DNA of 64,000 bases from Lentzea albidocapillata subsp. violacea (GCF_900100275.1 NZ_FNET01000014.1:124001-188000), one strand, 5' to 3'; counted from the first letter of the stretch, positions 44,220-58,036 are shown. Notes: generated from the sequence alone by a model not told the origin. Made by a program: numbers and translations.

Positions 44220-44516
44220 ATGAGCGGGACCAAGGTCGATCTGGAGACACTGCGCGCCGCGATCAAGGAGTACGAATCCATCCGCGACGACCTGATGATG
44301 GCCCATCAGAACGGCGAGCGGCTGATCACCGTTCAGGGTGCCGGCAAGGACGCGCCGAGCCAGGTCTACGCGAACTGGGCGCGCGCCGCCGGCGAGGCGC
44401 ATCAGAAGTCGAACAAGCAGCTTCAGGACACCCTGACCACCAGGATCGAGAACCTGCAGGCCACGCTGCGTCAGTACGAGCAGACCGAGCAAGGCAACCG
44501 GGACAACCTCAAGTAG
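44220..44516 (+). CDS. WXG100/ESX-like small secreted-type protein
   Basis: A 98-aa helical protein with no signal peptide. Two helices flank the central YANWARAAGE segment, an EsxA-like hairpin with Trp near residue 57 but without a strict WxG. Proteins of this size in this setting are substrates of type VII secretion. It is the first gene of a four-gene set with a DUF3558 lipoprotein, a PPE-like protein and an EspG-like chaperone. No EccC ATPase is encoded in the window. The family call is moderately sure. Confidence 0.65.
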   Translation: MSGTKVDLETLRAAIKEYESIRDDLMMAHQNGERLITVQGAGKDAPSQVYANWARAAGEAHQKSNKQLQDTLTTRIENLQATLRQYEQTEQGNRDNLK

Positions 44517-44529
44517 AAGGACTGAGCTG

Positions 44530-45135
44530 TTGCGCATCCGAACCATCGTCGCTGGTACCGCAGCAGTCGCGCTGCTCGCGGGCTGCGGCGACAGCGGTGG
44601 CACGACCGGTATGCCCACCACCGCCACTCCGTCGACCAGTGCCGGCGACAGCGGCGGAGCTCCCAAGATCGAGAGCCCGCTGGATGTCAAGGCCTTCGAA
44701 GCCGCTCCGTGCAATACGGTCACCCCTGCCCAGGTAGAGGCGTTCGGACTGCCCGGCGTCACCGGACGGGTGAACAGCAACGAGCTCGGCGCGGCTTGCA
44801 TCTGGCTGGGTGCCAGCACACCGGCGAAGATGGCTCCTGGGATCGCATTTCTCCCTGAAGGCACGAACCTCTCCACCATCCTTCCGAACAAGGCGAACAT
44901 CTACGCGGCGTTCGAGTCTCAGCCGGCCATCCAGGGCTACCCCACCTACATCGCTCTCGTGTCGGATGCCCGTACCAACGGTGACTGCGCGTTGCTCGTC
45001 GGAGTGTCCGACGTGAAGGCCGTCACGTTCACCTTCCAGAGCGACAAAGGCAGTCCGAGGTTCGCCGACCCGTGTGCCGGGATCACCGAGTTCGCGAATC
45101 TCGCCATCACCACGATGAAGGCAGGTGCGAAATGA
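44530..45135 (+). CDS. DUF3558 domain lipoprotein
   Basis: A 201-aa lipoprotein with a signal peptide ending in lipobox LLAGC, a Thr/Ser-rich linker, and a compact domain with CNTVTP, CIWLGA, CALLVG and DPCAGI, the DUF3558 Cys and Trp pattern. It is typical of Pseudonocardiaceae. The TTG start follows AAGG nine bases upstream. Its stop overlaps the ATG of the PPE-like gene as ATGA. The function is unknown, but it is repeatedly found with ESX-like genes. Confidence 0.85.
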   Translation: MRIRTIVAGTAAVALLAGCGDSGGTTGMPTTATPSTSAGDSGGAPKIESPLDVKAFEAAPCNTVTPAQVEAFGLPGVTGRVNSNELGAACIWLGASTPAKMAPGIAFLPEGTNLSTILPNKANIYAAFESQPAIQGYPTYIALVSDARTNGDCALLVGVSDVKAVTFTFQSDKGSPRFADPCAGITEFANLAITTMKAGAK

Positions 45136-46475
45136 CCAGGCCCGCGCCCAGCTGTTTCACCGAGGACAACACACGCGCCGAGGGCTTCTCGGGAGCACAG
45201 ATCTACTCCCAGATGCATGGTGGCCCTGGTACCGCGTCGGCTGATGCCGCCGCCACCGCGGCCGCGGGACTGGGGCGCGACTACGCCGGCATCGAGGCGA
45301 GGCTCAAGCGGGTCGGCGAGACGCTGGGCGAAGCGTGGACGGGTGCGAGCGCGAATGCGGCTCAGGCTGCCGCGAATCCGATCAACCAGGCCATGGTCCA
45401 GATGCAGGACGCCCTGCGGCAGGCCGACCACTCCATCTCGAACCAGGTCTACCAGTTCAACCTGAACAAGAACCAGCTCAAGGACATGCCGGCGTCAAAG
45501 CCGGACACGAACTTCTGGGACGACGCGACCCCTTGGGACACGGACACCGAGGACAAGGTCAACGGCTACAACGCTGAAGAGGCTCACAACCGCAGCGTTT
45601 ACAGGGAGTTCCAGAGCGCCAGCAACACCAACCGCGGTGAGCTGCCGAGGGAGTTCCCCGGCGTCACGACCGACAGCCTCGTGGTCGAGATCGCCGAGAC
45701 CGGCGGCCACAACGGTGAAGAGAAGACGACGAACAACAACACGACGACCACACGGACGTCGAGCACCTCGAGCACTTCCTCGACCAGCACGCCGCAGAGC
45801 ACTGTCGGCACCCCGTGGACGGTCCCGACCACCAACGGCGACCAGACCACCACCAGCTCGTCCGACACCACGAACACCAGCAACACCAACAACACCGGCA
45901 AGCCCGGGATCGACAACCCCACCGGCAAGCCCCCGGCCGGCAGCGTGATCGACCGGCCGAACAACACGGGCCTCCCGCCCATCGGTGTGCCCGTCCGCCC
46001 GAACACCGGCGGTCCTGGTGGCCCCGGCGGTCCGGGTGGTCCTGGTCGCGGCGGCACGAACGGTCCGGGCGGCACCGGTCGCGGTGGCCCCGGCGGCCCC
46101 GGTGCGGGTGGCAAGTTCGGTGGTGGCGCCGGTGGCGGTGCCGGAGGCAAGTTCGGTGGCGGTGGCATCGGCGGAGTCGGTGGTGGCAGCGGCAGCGCAG
46201 CGGCCGGCAGCACGGCGGCCCAGCAGCCCGGTGGCAAGGCCGGGGTGTTCGGCGGCATGGGCGAGACCGGCCAGAACGCGGCGCGCGGCGGAGCGGCAGG
46301 CGCGGCCGGACGAGGTGGCGCGGCCGGCATGGGCGGGATGGGCGGTCAGGGGCAGAAGGGTCAGGGAGAGGACGACCTGGAGCACAAGTCCGCCGACTAC
46401 CTCATCACCGAGGAGAACACGAACGAGATCATCGGTGACATGCCGATGGTCGCACCGCCGACGATCGGGGGCTGA
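45132..46475 (+). CDS. PPE-like type VII secretion substrate with Gly-rich tail
   Basis: A 447-aa protein. The N-terminal helical domain (residues 1-170) contains SGAQIYSQMHGGPGTASADAA and the WxG-like motif GEAWTGASAN, as in PPE-type substrates. A Thr/Ser/Asn-rich linker (about 195-260) leads to a Gly-rich region, and the end is DYLITEENTNEIIGDMP...PPTIGG. The last segment recurs in PPE-like proteins of this family of organisms. It overlaps the DUF3558 gene by 4 bp and is followed one base later by the EspG-like gene. Confidence 0.8.
   Translation: MTRPAPSCFTEDNTRAEGFSGAQIYSQMHGGPGTASADAAATAAAGLGRDYAGIEARLKRVGETLGEAWTGASANAAQAAANPINQAMVQMQDALRQADHSISNQVYQFNLNKNQLKDMPASKPDTNFWDDATPWDTDTEDKVNGYNAEEAHNRSVYREFQSASNTNRGELPREFPGVTTDSLVVEIAETGGHNGEEKTTNNNTTTTRTSSTSSTSSTSTPQSTVGTPWTVPTTNGDQTTTSSSDTTNTSNTNNTGKPGIDNPTGKPPAGSVIDRPNNTGLPPIGVPVRPNTGGPGGPGGPGGPGRGGTNGPGGTGRGGPGGPGAGGKFGGGAGGGAGGKFGGGGIGGVGGGSGSAAAGSTAAQQPGGKAGVFGGMGETGQNAARGGAAGAAGRGGAAGMGGMGGQGQKGQGEDDLEHKSADYLITEENTNEIIGDMPMVAPPTIGG
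46005..46370 (+). repeat. Gly-rich low-complexity repeat in the PPE-like gene
   Basis: About 120 codons are mostly GGN and CCN. Short units such as GGPGG are repeated, and AGGKFGGG occurs twice (around 46103 and 46142). The tract is prone to slippage, and its length may vary between strains. Confidence 0.8.
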
Positions 46476-46476
46476 C

Positions 46477-47175
46477 GTGCTTCGGTCGTCGATCCAACTG
46501 TCCGACCTCGCCTTCGACGTCCTGTGGAAGCAGGAGAAGCTGGGGCAGTACCACCCCGCGCTCTCCGTCGACTCGCCCGGTGAGACCGAGGACGAACGCG
46601 TGCTCATCGAGCGCGACGTCATCGGTGAGCTGCGGCGGGTCGGGCTCGACCACCCGGACGTCCGGGGCACGCTGCACCTGATCGCCAAGGCGGAGCACGA
46701 CTACTCGGCCTGGATCGCGGTCACGCCGAACGAGACCAGGCCCGTGGTGGTCGCGGCGAACGCGCAGCACGGTGTGCTTGCCCTGCACGACAACGGGTTC
46801 GTGCAGCTGCACCCGATCCGGCCGGACAACGCGCCGGAGGTCCTCGCGATGCAGCTGCCGGACGTCCCGGCGGGCCGCGGCGCGTCGATCAACGTGCACG
46901 AGACCGAGATCAACCTGCACCAGCAGGGCAAGGCGTCGCCGTCGATCTCACTGCGCCAGTTGCTCGCCCAGCCCCGCAACGGCACGGCGAAGCTGTACGC
47001 GGCGAAGCGCGACGGCGAGGGCCGGCAGCGCGCCAAGACGTTCCTCACCACGATCGACTTCGAGGACGGCCGCTGGCTCGTGGTCAAGTACACCGACCAG
47101 AACCAGCAGACGTGGGTGCACGCCACCCCGGCGTCGCGTCAGATCATCACCGACTGGCTCAAGCGCCTCACCTGA
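46477..47175 (+). CDS. EspG-like ESX secretion-associated protein
   Basis: A 232-aa EspG family protein. In ESX systems EspG is a cytosolic chaperone that binds the helical tip of PPE proteins. Family features are the N-terminal LSDLAFDVLWKQEKLG, the central NAQHGVLALHDNGFVQL, and a C-terminal domain with QRAKTFLTTIDFEDGRWLV. The GTG starts one base after the stop of the PPE-like gene, its probable client. It ends the cassette; no ATPase or membrane subunit follows. Confidence 0.85.
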   Translation: MLRSSIQLSDLAFDVLWKQEKLGQYHPALSVDSPGETEDERVLIERDVIGELRRVGLDHPDVRGTLHLIAKAEHDYSAWIAVTPNETRPVVVAANAQHGVLALHDNGFVQLHPIRPDNAPEVLAMQLPDVPAGRGASINVHETEINLHQQGKASPSISLRQLLAQPRNGTAKLYAAKRDGEGRQRAKTFLTTIDFEDGRWLVVKYTDQNQQTWVHATPASRQIITDWLKRLT

Positions 47176-47212
47176 CGGATTTACCGCCACATAACCGGAC
47201 TGCACCAGCGTC

Positions 47213-47641
47213 GTGGCTGTGAGAAAGCCATTCGCCATCGCCGCCGCACTGGCCGCGACGCTGCTGTCCGTGGGTGTCGGCACCGCCAACGCCGAGACCG
47301 TCCCCGGTTGTGCCTCTGCCAAGCAGATCGGCAGCACGGGGTACGTGAAGTACCAGGGCGCGACCATCGCGTCGGTCAAGCAGTTCGCCGGGTGCGGCAA
47401 GAACTACGCCTACACCTGGGTCTGGGACTCCTACGCCAAGAGCCACTCCTACCGCGTCTCGAACTGGATCGCGGTGATCGACGGCAACGAGGAGTACCCC
47501 GGCGGCGACATCCGCAGCGGCACCAGGCAGGAGCTGTGGGGCGCCGGGGCGGCCACGCTCAGCAAGTGCACCCGCGCGGTCGCCAGCGTCACCGTGCCGG
47601 GCGGCAGCTACGTGTCGGGCTGGACCGACCTGCGCTGCTGA
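47213..47641 (+). CDS. Small secreted protein with four cysteines
   Basis: A 142-aa exported protein. A Sec signal peptide ends near ANAET (residue 27). The mature part of about 115 residues is rich in Gly, Tyr and Trp and has four Cys: in VPGCAS, FAGCGK, SKCTRA and at the end in DLRC, enough for two disulfides. GTG 47213 and GTG 47219 are both possible. The family is not recognised; an extracellular structural or inhibitor role is conceivable. Confidence 0.65.
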   Translation: MAVRKPFAIAAALAATLLSVGVGTANAETVPGCASAKQIGSTGYVKYQGATIASVKQFAGCGKNYAYTWVWDSYAKSHSYRVSNWIAVIDGNEEYPGGDIRSGTRQELWGAGAATLSKCTRAVASVTVPGGSYVSGWTDLRC

Positions 47642-47680
47642 AGTTCACCTCGGGTTTCAGCACCGGCCAGAACCGGCGAC

Positions 47681-47686
47681 TAGAAA
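47681..47686 (+). promoter_or_regulatory. -10 element of the PhoD gene
   Basis: TAGAAA is six bases from the ATG at 47693, compatible with leaderless transcription. Confidence 0.4.
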
Positions 47687-47692
47687 CCGCGC

Positions 47693-49201
47693 ATGACCTT
47701 CGACCGTCGTACGTTGTTCAAGGCAGGCGCACTCGGTACGGCCGCGGCGCTGGTGCCCTCGGGCATCAGCCTCGCGAAGTCGGACCGCCCGATCCTCACC
47801 CACGGCGTGCAGTCCGGCGACGTCACGTGGGACGGCGGCATCGTGTGGACACGCGCCGACCGTCCCTCGCGGATGTTCGTCGAGGTGTCCAACGACCCGA
47901 GGTTCCGCCTCTCCCGCCGCCTCCGCGGCCCGTTGCTCACCCCCGAGACCGGCGGCACCGGGCACGTCAGGGTGTCGAGCCTGCTGCCCGGCCGCCCCGC
48001 CTACTACCGCGTCACGGCCGAGGACCTGCACGGCCGCACCTGCAGCGCACCCGTCACGGGCAGCTTCACCACCGCCCCGCTCGGCCGCGACGACGTGCGG
48101 TTCGTGTGGTCCGGTGACGTCGCGGGCCAGGGCTGGGGCATCAACCCCGACATCGGCGGCATGCCGATCTTCCGGGCGATGGCCGACCGCAACCCCGACT
48201 TCTTCATCCACAGCGGCGACAGCGTCTACTCCGACGGCCCGATGCAGGCGAGCGTCACGCTCCCGGACGGCCGGATCTGGCGCAACGTCGTCACGCCGGA
48301 GAAGTCCAAAGTGGCCGAAACGCTCGACGAGTACCGCGGCCAGTTCGCCTACAACCTCCTCGACGACAACGTGAAGCGCTTCGCCTCCCAGGTCCCCGTC
48401 TTCGCACAGTGGGACGACCACGAGGTCACGAACAACTGGTACCCCGGCGAGATTCTCGACAGCCCGCTCTACACCGAGAAGCGCGTGGACGTGCTGGCGC
48501 AGCGGGCTTTCCAGGCGTTCCACGAGTGGATGCCGATCGACCGGAAGCGTGCGGTGGACGGCCGTGTCTACCGGAAGTTCTCCTACGGCCGCAACGTCGA
48601 GATCTTCGTGCTCGACATGCGCACCTACAAGGACCGGAACACCTCGCCCAAGGACAAGCCCGGCGTGATCCTCGGCGCGCAGCAGGCGAAGTGGCTCGTA
48701 GACGGGCTCAGCCGCAGCACCGCCACGTGGAAGATCATCGCGGCGGACCTCCCGATCGGCCTCACCGTGCCGGACGGCACCGACATCGAGGGCGTCGCGA
48801 ACGGCCTGCCCGGCGCGCCCAACGGCCGCGAGGACGAGATCGCGTGGGTCCTGCGCGAGCTCAAGAAGCGCCGGGTCAAGAACACCGTGTGGCTCACGGC
48901 GGACGTCCACTACACCGCCGCACACCACTACTCGCCCGACCGCGCGGCCGTGGCCGACTTCGACCCGTTCTGGGAGTTCGTGTCCGGCCCGCTGCACGCC
49001 GGTGCGTTCGGCCCGAACAAGCTCGACCCGACGTTCGGTCCGCAGGCCGTGTTCGTGCACGCACCGCCCGCCGCCAACACCACGCCGCTGGACGGGTTCC
49101 AGCACTTCGGCGAGGTCAAGGCGTCGCGGCACGAGCTGACGGTGTGGCTGCGTGACGCGACCGGCACCTCCCTCTGGTCCAAAACGCTCAGGGCCGCCTG
49201 A
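47693..49201 (+). CDS. phoD: Alkaline phosphatase D family protein
   Basis: A 502-aa exported phosphodiesterase/phosphatase. The Tat signal is FDRRTLFKAGALG. The fibronectin-like N-terminal domain is followed by the PhoD metallophosphatase core with GDSVYSDGP, WDDHEVTNNW, and DVHYTAAHHY metal ligands. It releases phosphate outside the membrane, usually when phosphate is scarce. No PHO box was recognised upstream. ATG 47693 is next to a -10 element. It has no operon partner with a related role. Confidence 0.92.
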   Translation: MTFDRRTLFKAGALGTAAALVPSGISLAKSDRPILTHGVQSGDVTWDGGIVWTRADRPSRMFVEVSNDPRFRLSRRLRGPLLTPETGGTGHVRVSSLLPGRPAYYRVTAEDLHGRTCSAPVTGSFTTAPLGRDDVRFVWSGDVAGQGWGINPDIGGMPIFRAMADRNPDFFIHSGDSVYSDGPMQASVTLPDGRIWRNVVTPEKSKVAETLDEYRGQFAYNLLDDNVKRFASQVPVFAQWDDHEVTNNWYPGEILDSPLYTEKRVDVLAQRAFQAFHEWMPIDRKRAVDGRVYRKFSYGRNVEIFVLDMRTYKDRNTSPKDKPGVILGAQQAKWLVDGLSRSTATWKIIAADLPIGLTVPDGTDIEGVANGLPGAPNGREDEIAWVLRELKKRRVKNTVWLTADVHYTAAHHYSPDRAAVADFDPFWEFVSGPLHAGAFGPNKLDPTFGPQAVFVHAPPAANTTPLDGFQHFGEVKASRHELTVWLRDATGTSLWSKTLRAA

Positions 49202-49210
49202 CGGGAGTCG

Positions 49211-49216
49211 TAGGGT
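49211..49216 (+). promoter_or_regulatory. -10 element of the 414-aa unknown gene
   Basis: TAGGGT lies six bases before the GTG at 49223, in the 21-bp gap after phoD. Confidence 0.4.
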
Positions 49217-49222
49217 CGGTGG

Positions 49223-50467
49223 GTGCCCATCTCGTTCGACACCACCGGCTTCCGTCAGCTCGACCAGAACACCTGGCAGCACCCCAGCAGCGGTGACCGG
49301 GCCGAACTGGCCTACTACGGCCTGGTCCCCGATCTGCCCGCCGGGCTGGACGACCTGCCGAGACTCAGGCACGACCTCGCCCTGATCCACGGCGAGACCG
49401 GCTGCCTGATCGAGGCGCACGTCGTCCAGCTCGGAGGGGCGCCGGCGCTGCTGCGGATCATCAAGCTGCCGCTGCCGAACCAGCCGAACGGGCAGGTGTT
49501 CGTCGGTTCCTTCACCATCCCCAAGGAGAGCTGCAGCGCCGTGCTCCAGCTGGGCGCGGTGGAACGCGGCATGACGGGCGCGCGGGAGGCGATTCTCGCG
49601 GCCGAGCTCGGGTTCCAGAGCTGGGTGAAACCGCACCCGTACGCGCCCGAGCTGGAAGGCGTGCTGCCGTTCCACGCGGGCGACGATCCCCGCCATGACG
49701 TGAGGTTCCCCGACCACCCGTTGACGCGTGTGCGTGCGTGGGCACATCACGTGGTTCGCACGGCACGGGTGGATCCGGGGTTCGCCTCGCTGCCGCCGTT
49801 CCGGGTGCAGGCGCCGCCACCGGTCGCGCCTGGTCAGAGCCTCATCACGGCGCTGCCGAGCCTGCCGGTCAAGGACTTCATCGGCTTGCAGATCGGCGAG
49901 CAGACGACGTACTGGCGGACCGCAGACCCGAAGCTCAGGGAGATGCTCGGCCGCGGGCTCATGGGCCGTTCGCCGCTCGCCGAGACCCGGTTCCGCGACA
50001 TGCTGCTCATCGACATCGAGACCGGCGAAGCGATGATCCCCGACCGCTTCACCACCAACGGTCAGATGACCGCGCACGGCACGCGCCTGCAGCAGGTCAC
50101 GCTGCCCGAGGCCGACGCGGCGCTCTCCGACGACGACGTCATGGACGCCTTCAAGTGGGCCGGCCGGATGGCGGGGGCGGCGGCGGAACGCGGCGAGTTC
50201 CTGTCCCTGGAACCGATCGAGAACCAGGGCGAGCAGGCCGATCCGCACATCCTCCTGGCCGTGCAGCCGCACGAGGGCCAGCAGATGGTCATCGCCCAGT
50301 TCTCGCCGCCGCCGGCCGAGGGGCCGTTGGCCGGAGCACCGAGCCGCAGCGCACCCGCGACGCCGGAGTCGGTCGAGGGCATCGGTGTGATCGCCGGGCT
50401 CGCGGTCAACGAGTGGCGCTCACATCCGCTGCGGATGGCGATCACCTATCGGCGTCCGGCAGGCTGA
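49223..50467 (+). CDS. Unknown 414-aa protein
   Basis: A soluble 414-aa protein with no signal peptide or membrane segment. It begins MPISFDTTGFRQLDQNTWQH and has a compact N-terminal half with RIIKLPLPNQPNGQVFVGSF, then a Pro-rich linker near residues 200-208, and a C-terminal half with TYWRTADPKLREMLG and DAFKWAGRMAG. The two halves may be separate domains. No catalytic motif was recognised. A -10 element lies six bases before the GTG. The long, uninterrupted frame and composition support a real gene. Confidence 0.65.
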   Translation: MPISFDTTGFRQLDQNTWQHPSSGDRAELAYYGLVPDLPAGLDDLPRLRHDLALIHGETGCLIEAHVVQLGGAPALLRIIKLPLPNQPNGQVFVGSFTIPKESCSAVLQLGAVERGMTGAREAILAAELGFQSWVKPHPYAPELEGVLPFHAGDDPRHDVRFPDHPLTRVRAWAHHVVRTARVDPGFASLPPFRVQAPPPVAPGQSLITALPSLPVKDFIGLQIGEQTTYWRTADPKLREMLGRGLMGRSPLAETRFRDMLLIDIETGEAMIPDRFTTNGQMTAHGTRLQQVTLPEADAALSDDDVMDAFKWAGRMAGAAAERGEFLSLEPIENQGEQADPHILLAVQPHEGQQMVIAQFSPPPAEGPLAGAPSRSAPATPESVEGIGVIAGLAVNEWRSHPLRMAITYRRPAG

Positions 50468-50548
50468 TTGCAAACATTTGCAGTACCCGACGTATTGTTT
50501 CCCGCTGTTTGTCGTGGTTTCGTGCAGCAACCCTGCAAGAGTTTGCGA
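50468..50548 (+). promoter_or_regulatory. Promoter and two operator-like dyads of the amylase-pullulanase gene
   Basis: TGCAAA-CA-TTTGCA at 50469-50482 is a perfect dyad, and TGCAAG-AG-TTTGCG at 50534-50547 is a weaker copy. TTGCAA (50468-50473) and TATTGT (50493-50498) could be -35 and -10 with a 19-bp spacer. The GCAA half-sites resemble those of LacI/MalR-type regulators of starch and maltose genes. Confidence 0.55.
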
Positions 50549-50561
50549 CAAGGAGGTCGCG

Positions 50562-55976
<5,415 letters not shown>

Positions 55977-55988
55977 TCCCGCTTAGAA

Positions 55989-56019
55989 ATAGTTTCGTTC
56001 CGGATTAGTTTGGTACCGT
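55989..56019 (+). promoter_or_regulatory. marR-type gene promoter with ATAGTTT half-sites
   Basis: ATAGTTTCG (55989-55997) and ATTAGTTTGG (about 56004-56013) are directly repeated half-sites. TACCGT (56014-56019) is the -10, seven bases from the ATG at 56027. The same half-site occurs before the MFS gene. Confidence 0.5.
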
Positions 56020-56026
56020 CGTGTTC

Positions 56027-56509
56027 ATGGGCACGACGGGGTGTACTGACCTGATGATGCTGCTGCATCGGACGGGGCACGCGCTCGAGACAGAGCTGAC
56101 GGCGAGGCTCGCGGAGATCGGACTGACTCCGCGAGCCCGCTGCGTGCTGTCCAGCGCGCTGGACGCGGAGCTTACGCAGACCGAGATCGCCGACATGGTC
56201 GACATCGACAAGACGACCATGGTCGTGACGATGGACGCGCTCGAGTCCGCCGGCTACGCCGAGCGCAAGCCGTCGCCGACGGATCGCCGCGCCCGCGTGG
56301 TGGTCGTGACCGAGCAGGGCCGCGCGATCGTGGCGAAGGCCGACGACGTGTACCGGGACGTGGTCGGCAGCGTGCTCGGCTCGTTGCCCGATGACGAGCG
56401 TGCGGGCCTGGTCAACGGCCTGACGAGGCTGGTCGAGGGCCGTCTGGGCACTCCTGTGGCGTGCGAGAAGCCGCCGCGGAAACGTGCGCTGCGTCATGCC
56501 GTTGGATAG
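56027..56509 (+). CDS. MarR family transcriptional regulator
   Basis: A 160-aa MarR protein. The winged helix includes TQTEIADMVDIDKTTMVVTMDALESAGYAERKPSPTDRRAR, with the wing RRAR. ATG 56027 is preferred and would be leaderless; GTG 56021 is an alternative. It lies upstream of an MFS exporter in the same direction, with a dyad between them, so it probably represses itself and the exporter until a toxic ligand binds. Confidence 0.9.
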   Translation: MGTTGCTDLMMLLHRTGHALETELTARLAEIGLTPRARCVLSSALDAELTQTEIADMVDIDKTTMVVTMDALESAGYAERKPSPTDRRARVVVVTEQGRAIVAKADDVYRDVVGSVLGSLPDDERAGLVNGLTRLVEGRLGTPVACEKPPRKRALRHAVG

Positions 56510-56510
56510 A

Positions 56511-56542
56511 AGATAGTCCCATACAAAACTATCTGTTACGGT
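56511..56542 (+). promoter_or_regulatory. MFS promoter with AGATAGT/ACTATCT operator
   Basis: AGATAGT (56511-56517) and ACTATCT (56528-56534) form a perfect 7-bp inverted repeat with a 10-nt spacer. TACGGT (56537-56542) is the -10, seven bases before the ATG at 56550. It is a likely MarR binding site. Confidence 0.6.
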
Positions 56543-56549
56543 TCCTCTT

Positions 56550-57992
56550 ATGACTTCAGGGGGATCGAGGACCGACTCGCGCTGGCTGGCGCTGATAGTG
56601 CTGTGCGCAGGCATGTTGATGATCGTGCTGGACCAGACGATCGTGAACGTCGCGCTGCCCGCGATCGCGGAAGACCTCAAGTTCGGCCAGGCGGGACTCG
56701 CCTGGGTCGTGAACGCGTACCTGATCGCCTACGGCGGTCTGCTCCTGCTCGCGGGTCGGCTGGGTGACCTGATCGGGCACAAGAAGGTGTTCCTGATCGG
56801 CCTGGGCGTCTTCACGGTGGCTTCGCTGCTGTGCGGGCTCTCGTTCAGCGCCGAGATGCTGATCGTTTCGAGGTTCGTGCAGGGAGCGGGCGGTGCGCTC
56901 GCCACGTCCGTGACACTGGGCATGGTCGTGACGATGTTCCCCGAGCCCAACGAGCAGAGGCGCGCCATCGGCGTGTTCAGCTTCGTCGCGGCGGCGGGCG
57001 CGTCCCTGGGCCTGTTGCTCGGCGGCGTGCTGACCGACGCCATGTCGTGGCACTGGATCTTCTTCGTGAACATCCCGATCGGGATCGTGGCCGCGGTGGC
57101 CGCAGTCCGCCTGGTGCCCGACTCCGTGGGTCTTGGCCTGCGGGAAGGTGCGGACGTCCTCGGCGCGCTGCTGATCGTGGCCGCGGTGATGCTCGGCGTC
57201 TACACGATCGTCAAGGCGGAGCACTACGGTTTCGGTTCCGCGCACACGCTGGGACTGGGTGCCGTCGCGCTGGCGTTGCTGGTGGGATTCGTGCAACGCC
57301 AACGAACCGCCGCGAAGCCGTTGCTGCCGTTGCGGGTGTTCAAGTCCCGCAACGTGACCGGCGCGAACCTGGTGCAGATCTCCATGGTCGCCGGCATGTT
57401 CGGCCTGTTCTTCCTCGGCACCCTGTACATGCAGCTCGTGCTGCAGTACACGCCGTTGCAGATCGGCCTGGCGTTCATGCCCGTCGCCGGCGCGATCGCG
57501 GTGTTCTCGGTGTCGCTGTCGGCACGCCTGAACATCCGCTTCGGCGAACGCAACATGCTGATCGTGGGCCTGCTGTTCATGCTCGTCGGCATGCTGGTGT
57601 TCACACAGGTGCCGGTCGACGGCTCGTACGTCGCACACATCCTGCCCGCCGTGGCACCGCTGGGCATCGGTCTGGGGCTGTCGTTCCCGGCCCTGATGAC
57701 GCTGGCGATGTCCGGCGCCGCGCACGACGAGGCGGGCCTGGCGTCCGGTCTCGTGAACACGACCGCGCAGGTCGGCGGCGCCCTGGGACTGGCGGTGCTG
57801 GCCACGACCTCGACCACCTACACCTCGTCGCTGCTCGCCTCGGGCGTCGGCCGTCTGGAGGCGCTGACCTCGGGCTTCCACCTGGCGTTCTGGATCTCGT
57901 CGGCGCTCGTGGCGGTGGCGCTCGGGCTGGCCGTGTTCGTGCTGCGGCAGGTCACCGTTGACCGCGAGGCCCAGCCCGTGCTGGTGCACTAG
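56550..57992 (+). CDS. MFS drug exporter, DHA2 (14-helix) type
   Basis: A 480-aa membrane protein with about 14 hydrophobic segments. Motif C-type features are in LDQTIVNVALPAIAEDL, and the motif A-type loop is LAGRLGDLIGHKK. It belongs to the proton-driven DHA2 group that exports drugs and toxic organics. It follows the MarR gene by 40 bp with its own promoter and operator. The substrate is unknown, but an inducer of the MarR protein is likely also exported. Confidence 0.92.
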   Translation: MTSGGSRTDSRWLALIVLCAGMLMIVLDQTIVNVALPAIAEDLKFGQAGLAWVVNAYLIAYGGLLLLAGRLGDLIGHKKVFLIGLGVFTVASLLCGLSFSAEMLIVSRFVQGAGGALATSVTLGMVVTMFPEPNEQRRAIGVFSFVAAAGASLGLLLGGVLTDAMSWHWIFFVNIPIGIVAAVAAVRLVPDSVGLGLREGADVLGALLIVAAVMLGVYTIVKAEHYGFGSAHTLGLGAVALALLVGFVQRQRTAAKPLLPLRVFKSRNVTGANLVQISMVAGMFGLFFLGTLYMQLVLQYTPLQIGLAFMPVAGAIAVFSVSLSARLNIRFGERNMLIVGLLFMLVGMLVFTQVPVDGSYVAHILPAVAPLGIGLGLSFPALMTLAMSGAAHDEAGLASGLVNTTAQVGGALGLAVLATTSTTYTSSLLASGVGRLEALTSGFHLAFWISSALVAVALGLAVFVLRQVTVDREAQPVLVH

Positions 57993-58036
57993 GACCGTGA
58001 CGTATCCCGGGTCACAGCCCTGACGACGTGCGCGGC

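Noticed and set aside
46005..46370. Repeat array resembling CRISPR or tandem repeats
   Set aside because: The repetition comes from Gly-Pro codons in one reading frame; units are short and irregular with no spacers.
47657..50272. 871-aa open frame on the minus strand over phoD and the next gene
   Set aside because: Opposite-strand shadow typical of high-G+C DNA; Arg/Gly/Val/His-rich, no motifs, and it overlaps two convincing genes.
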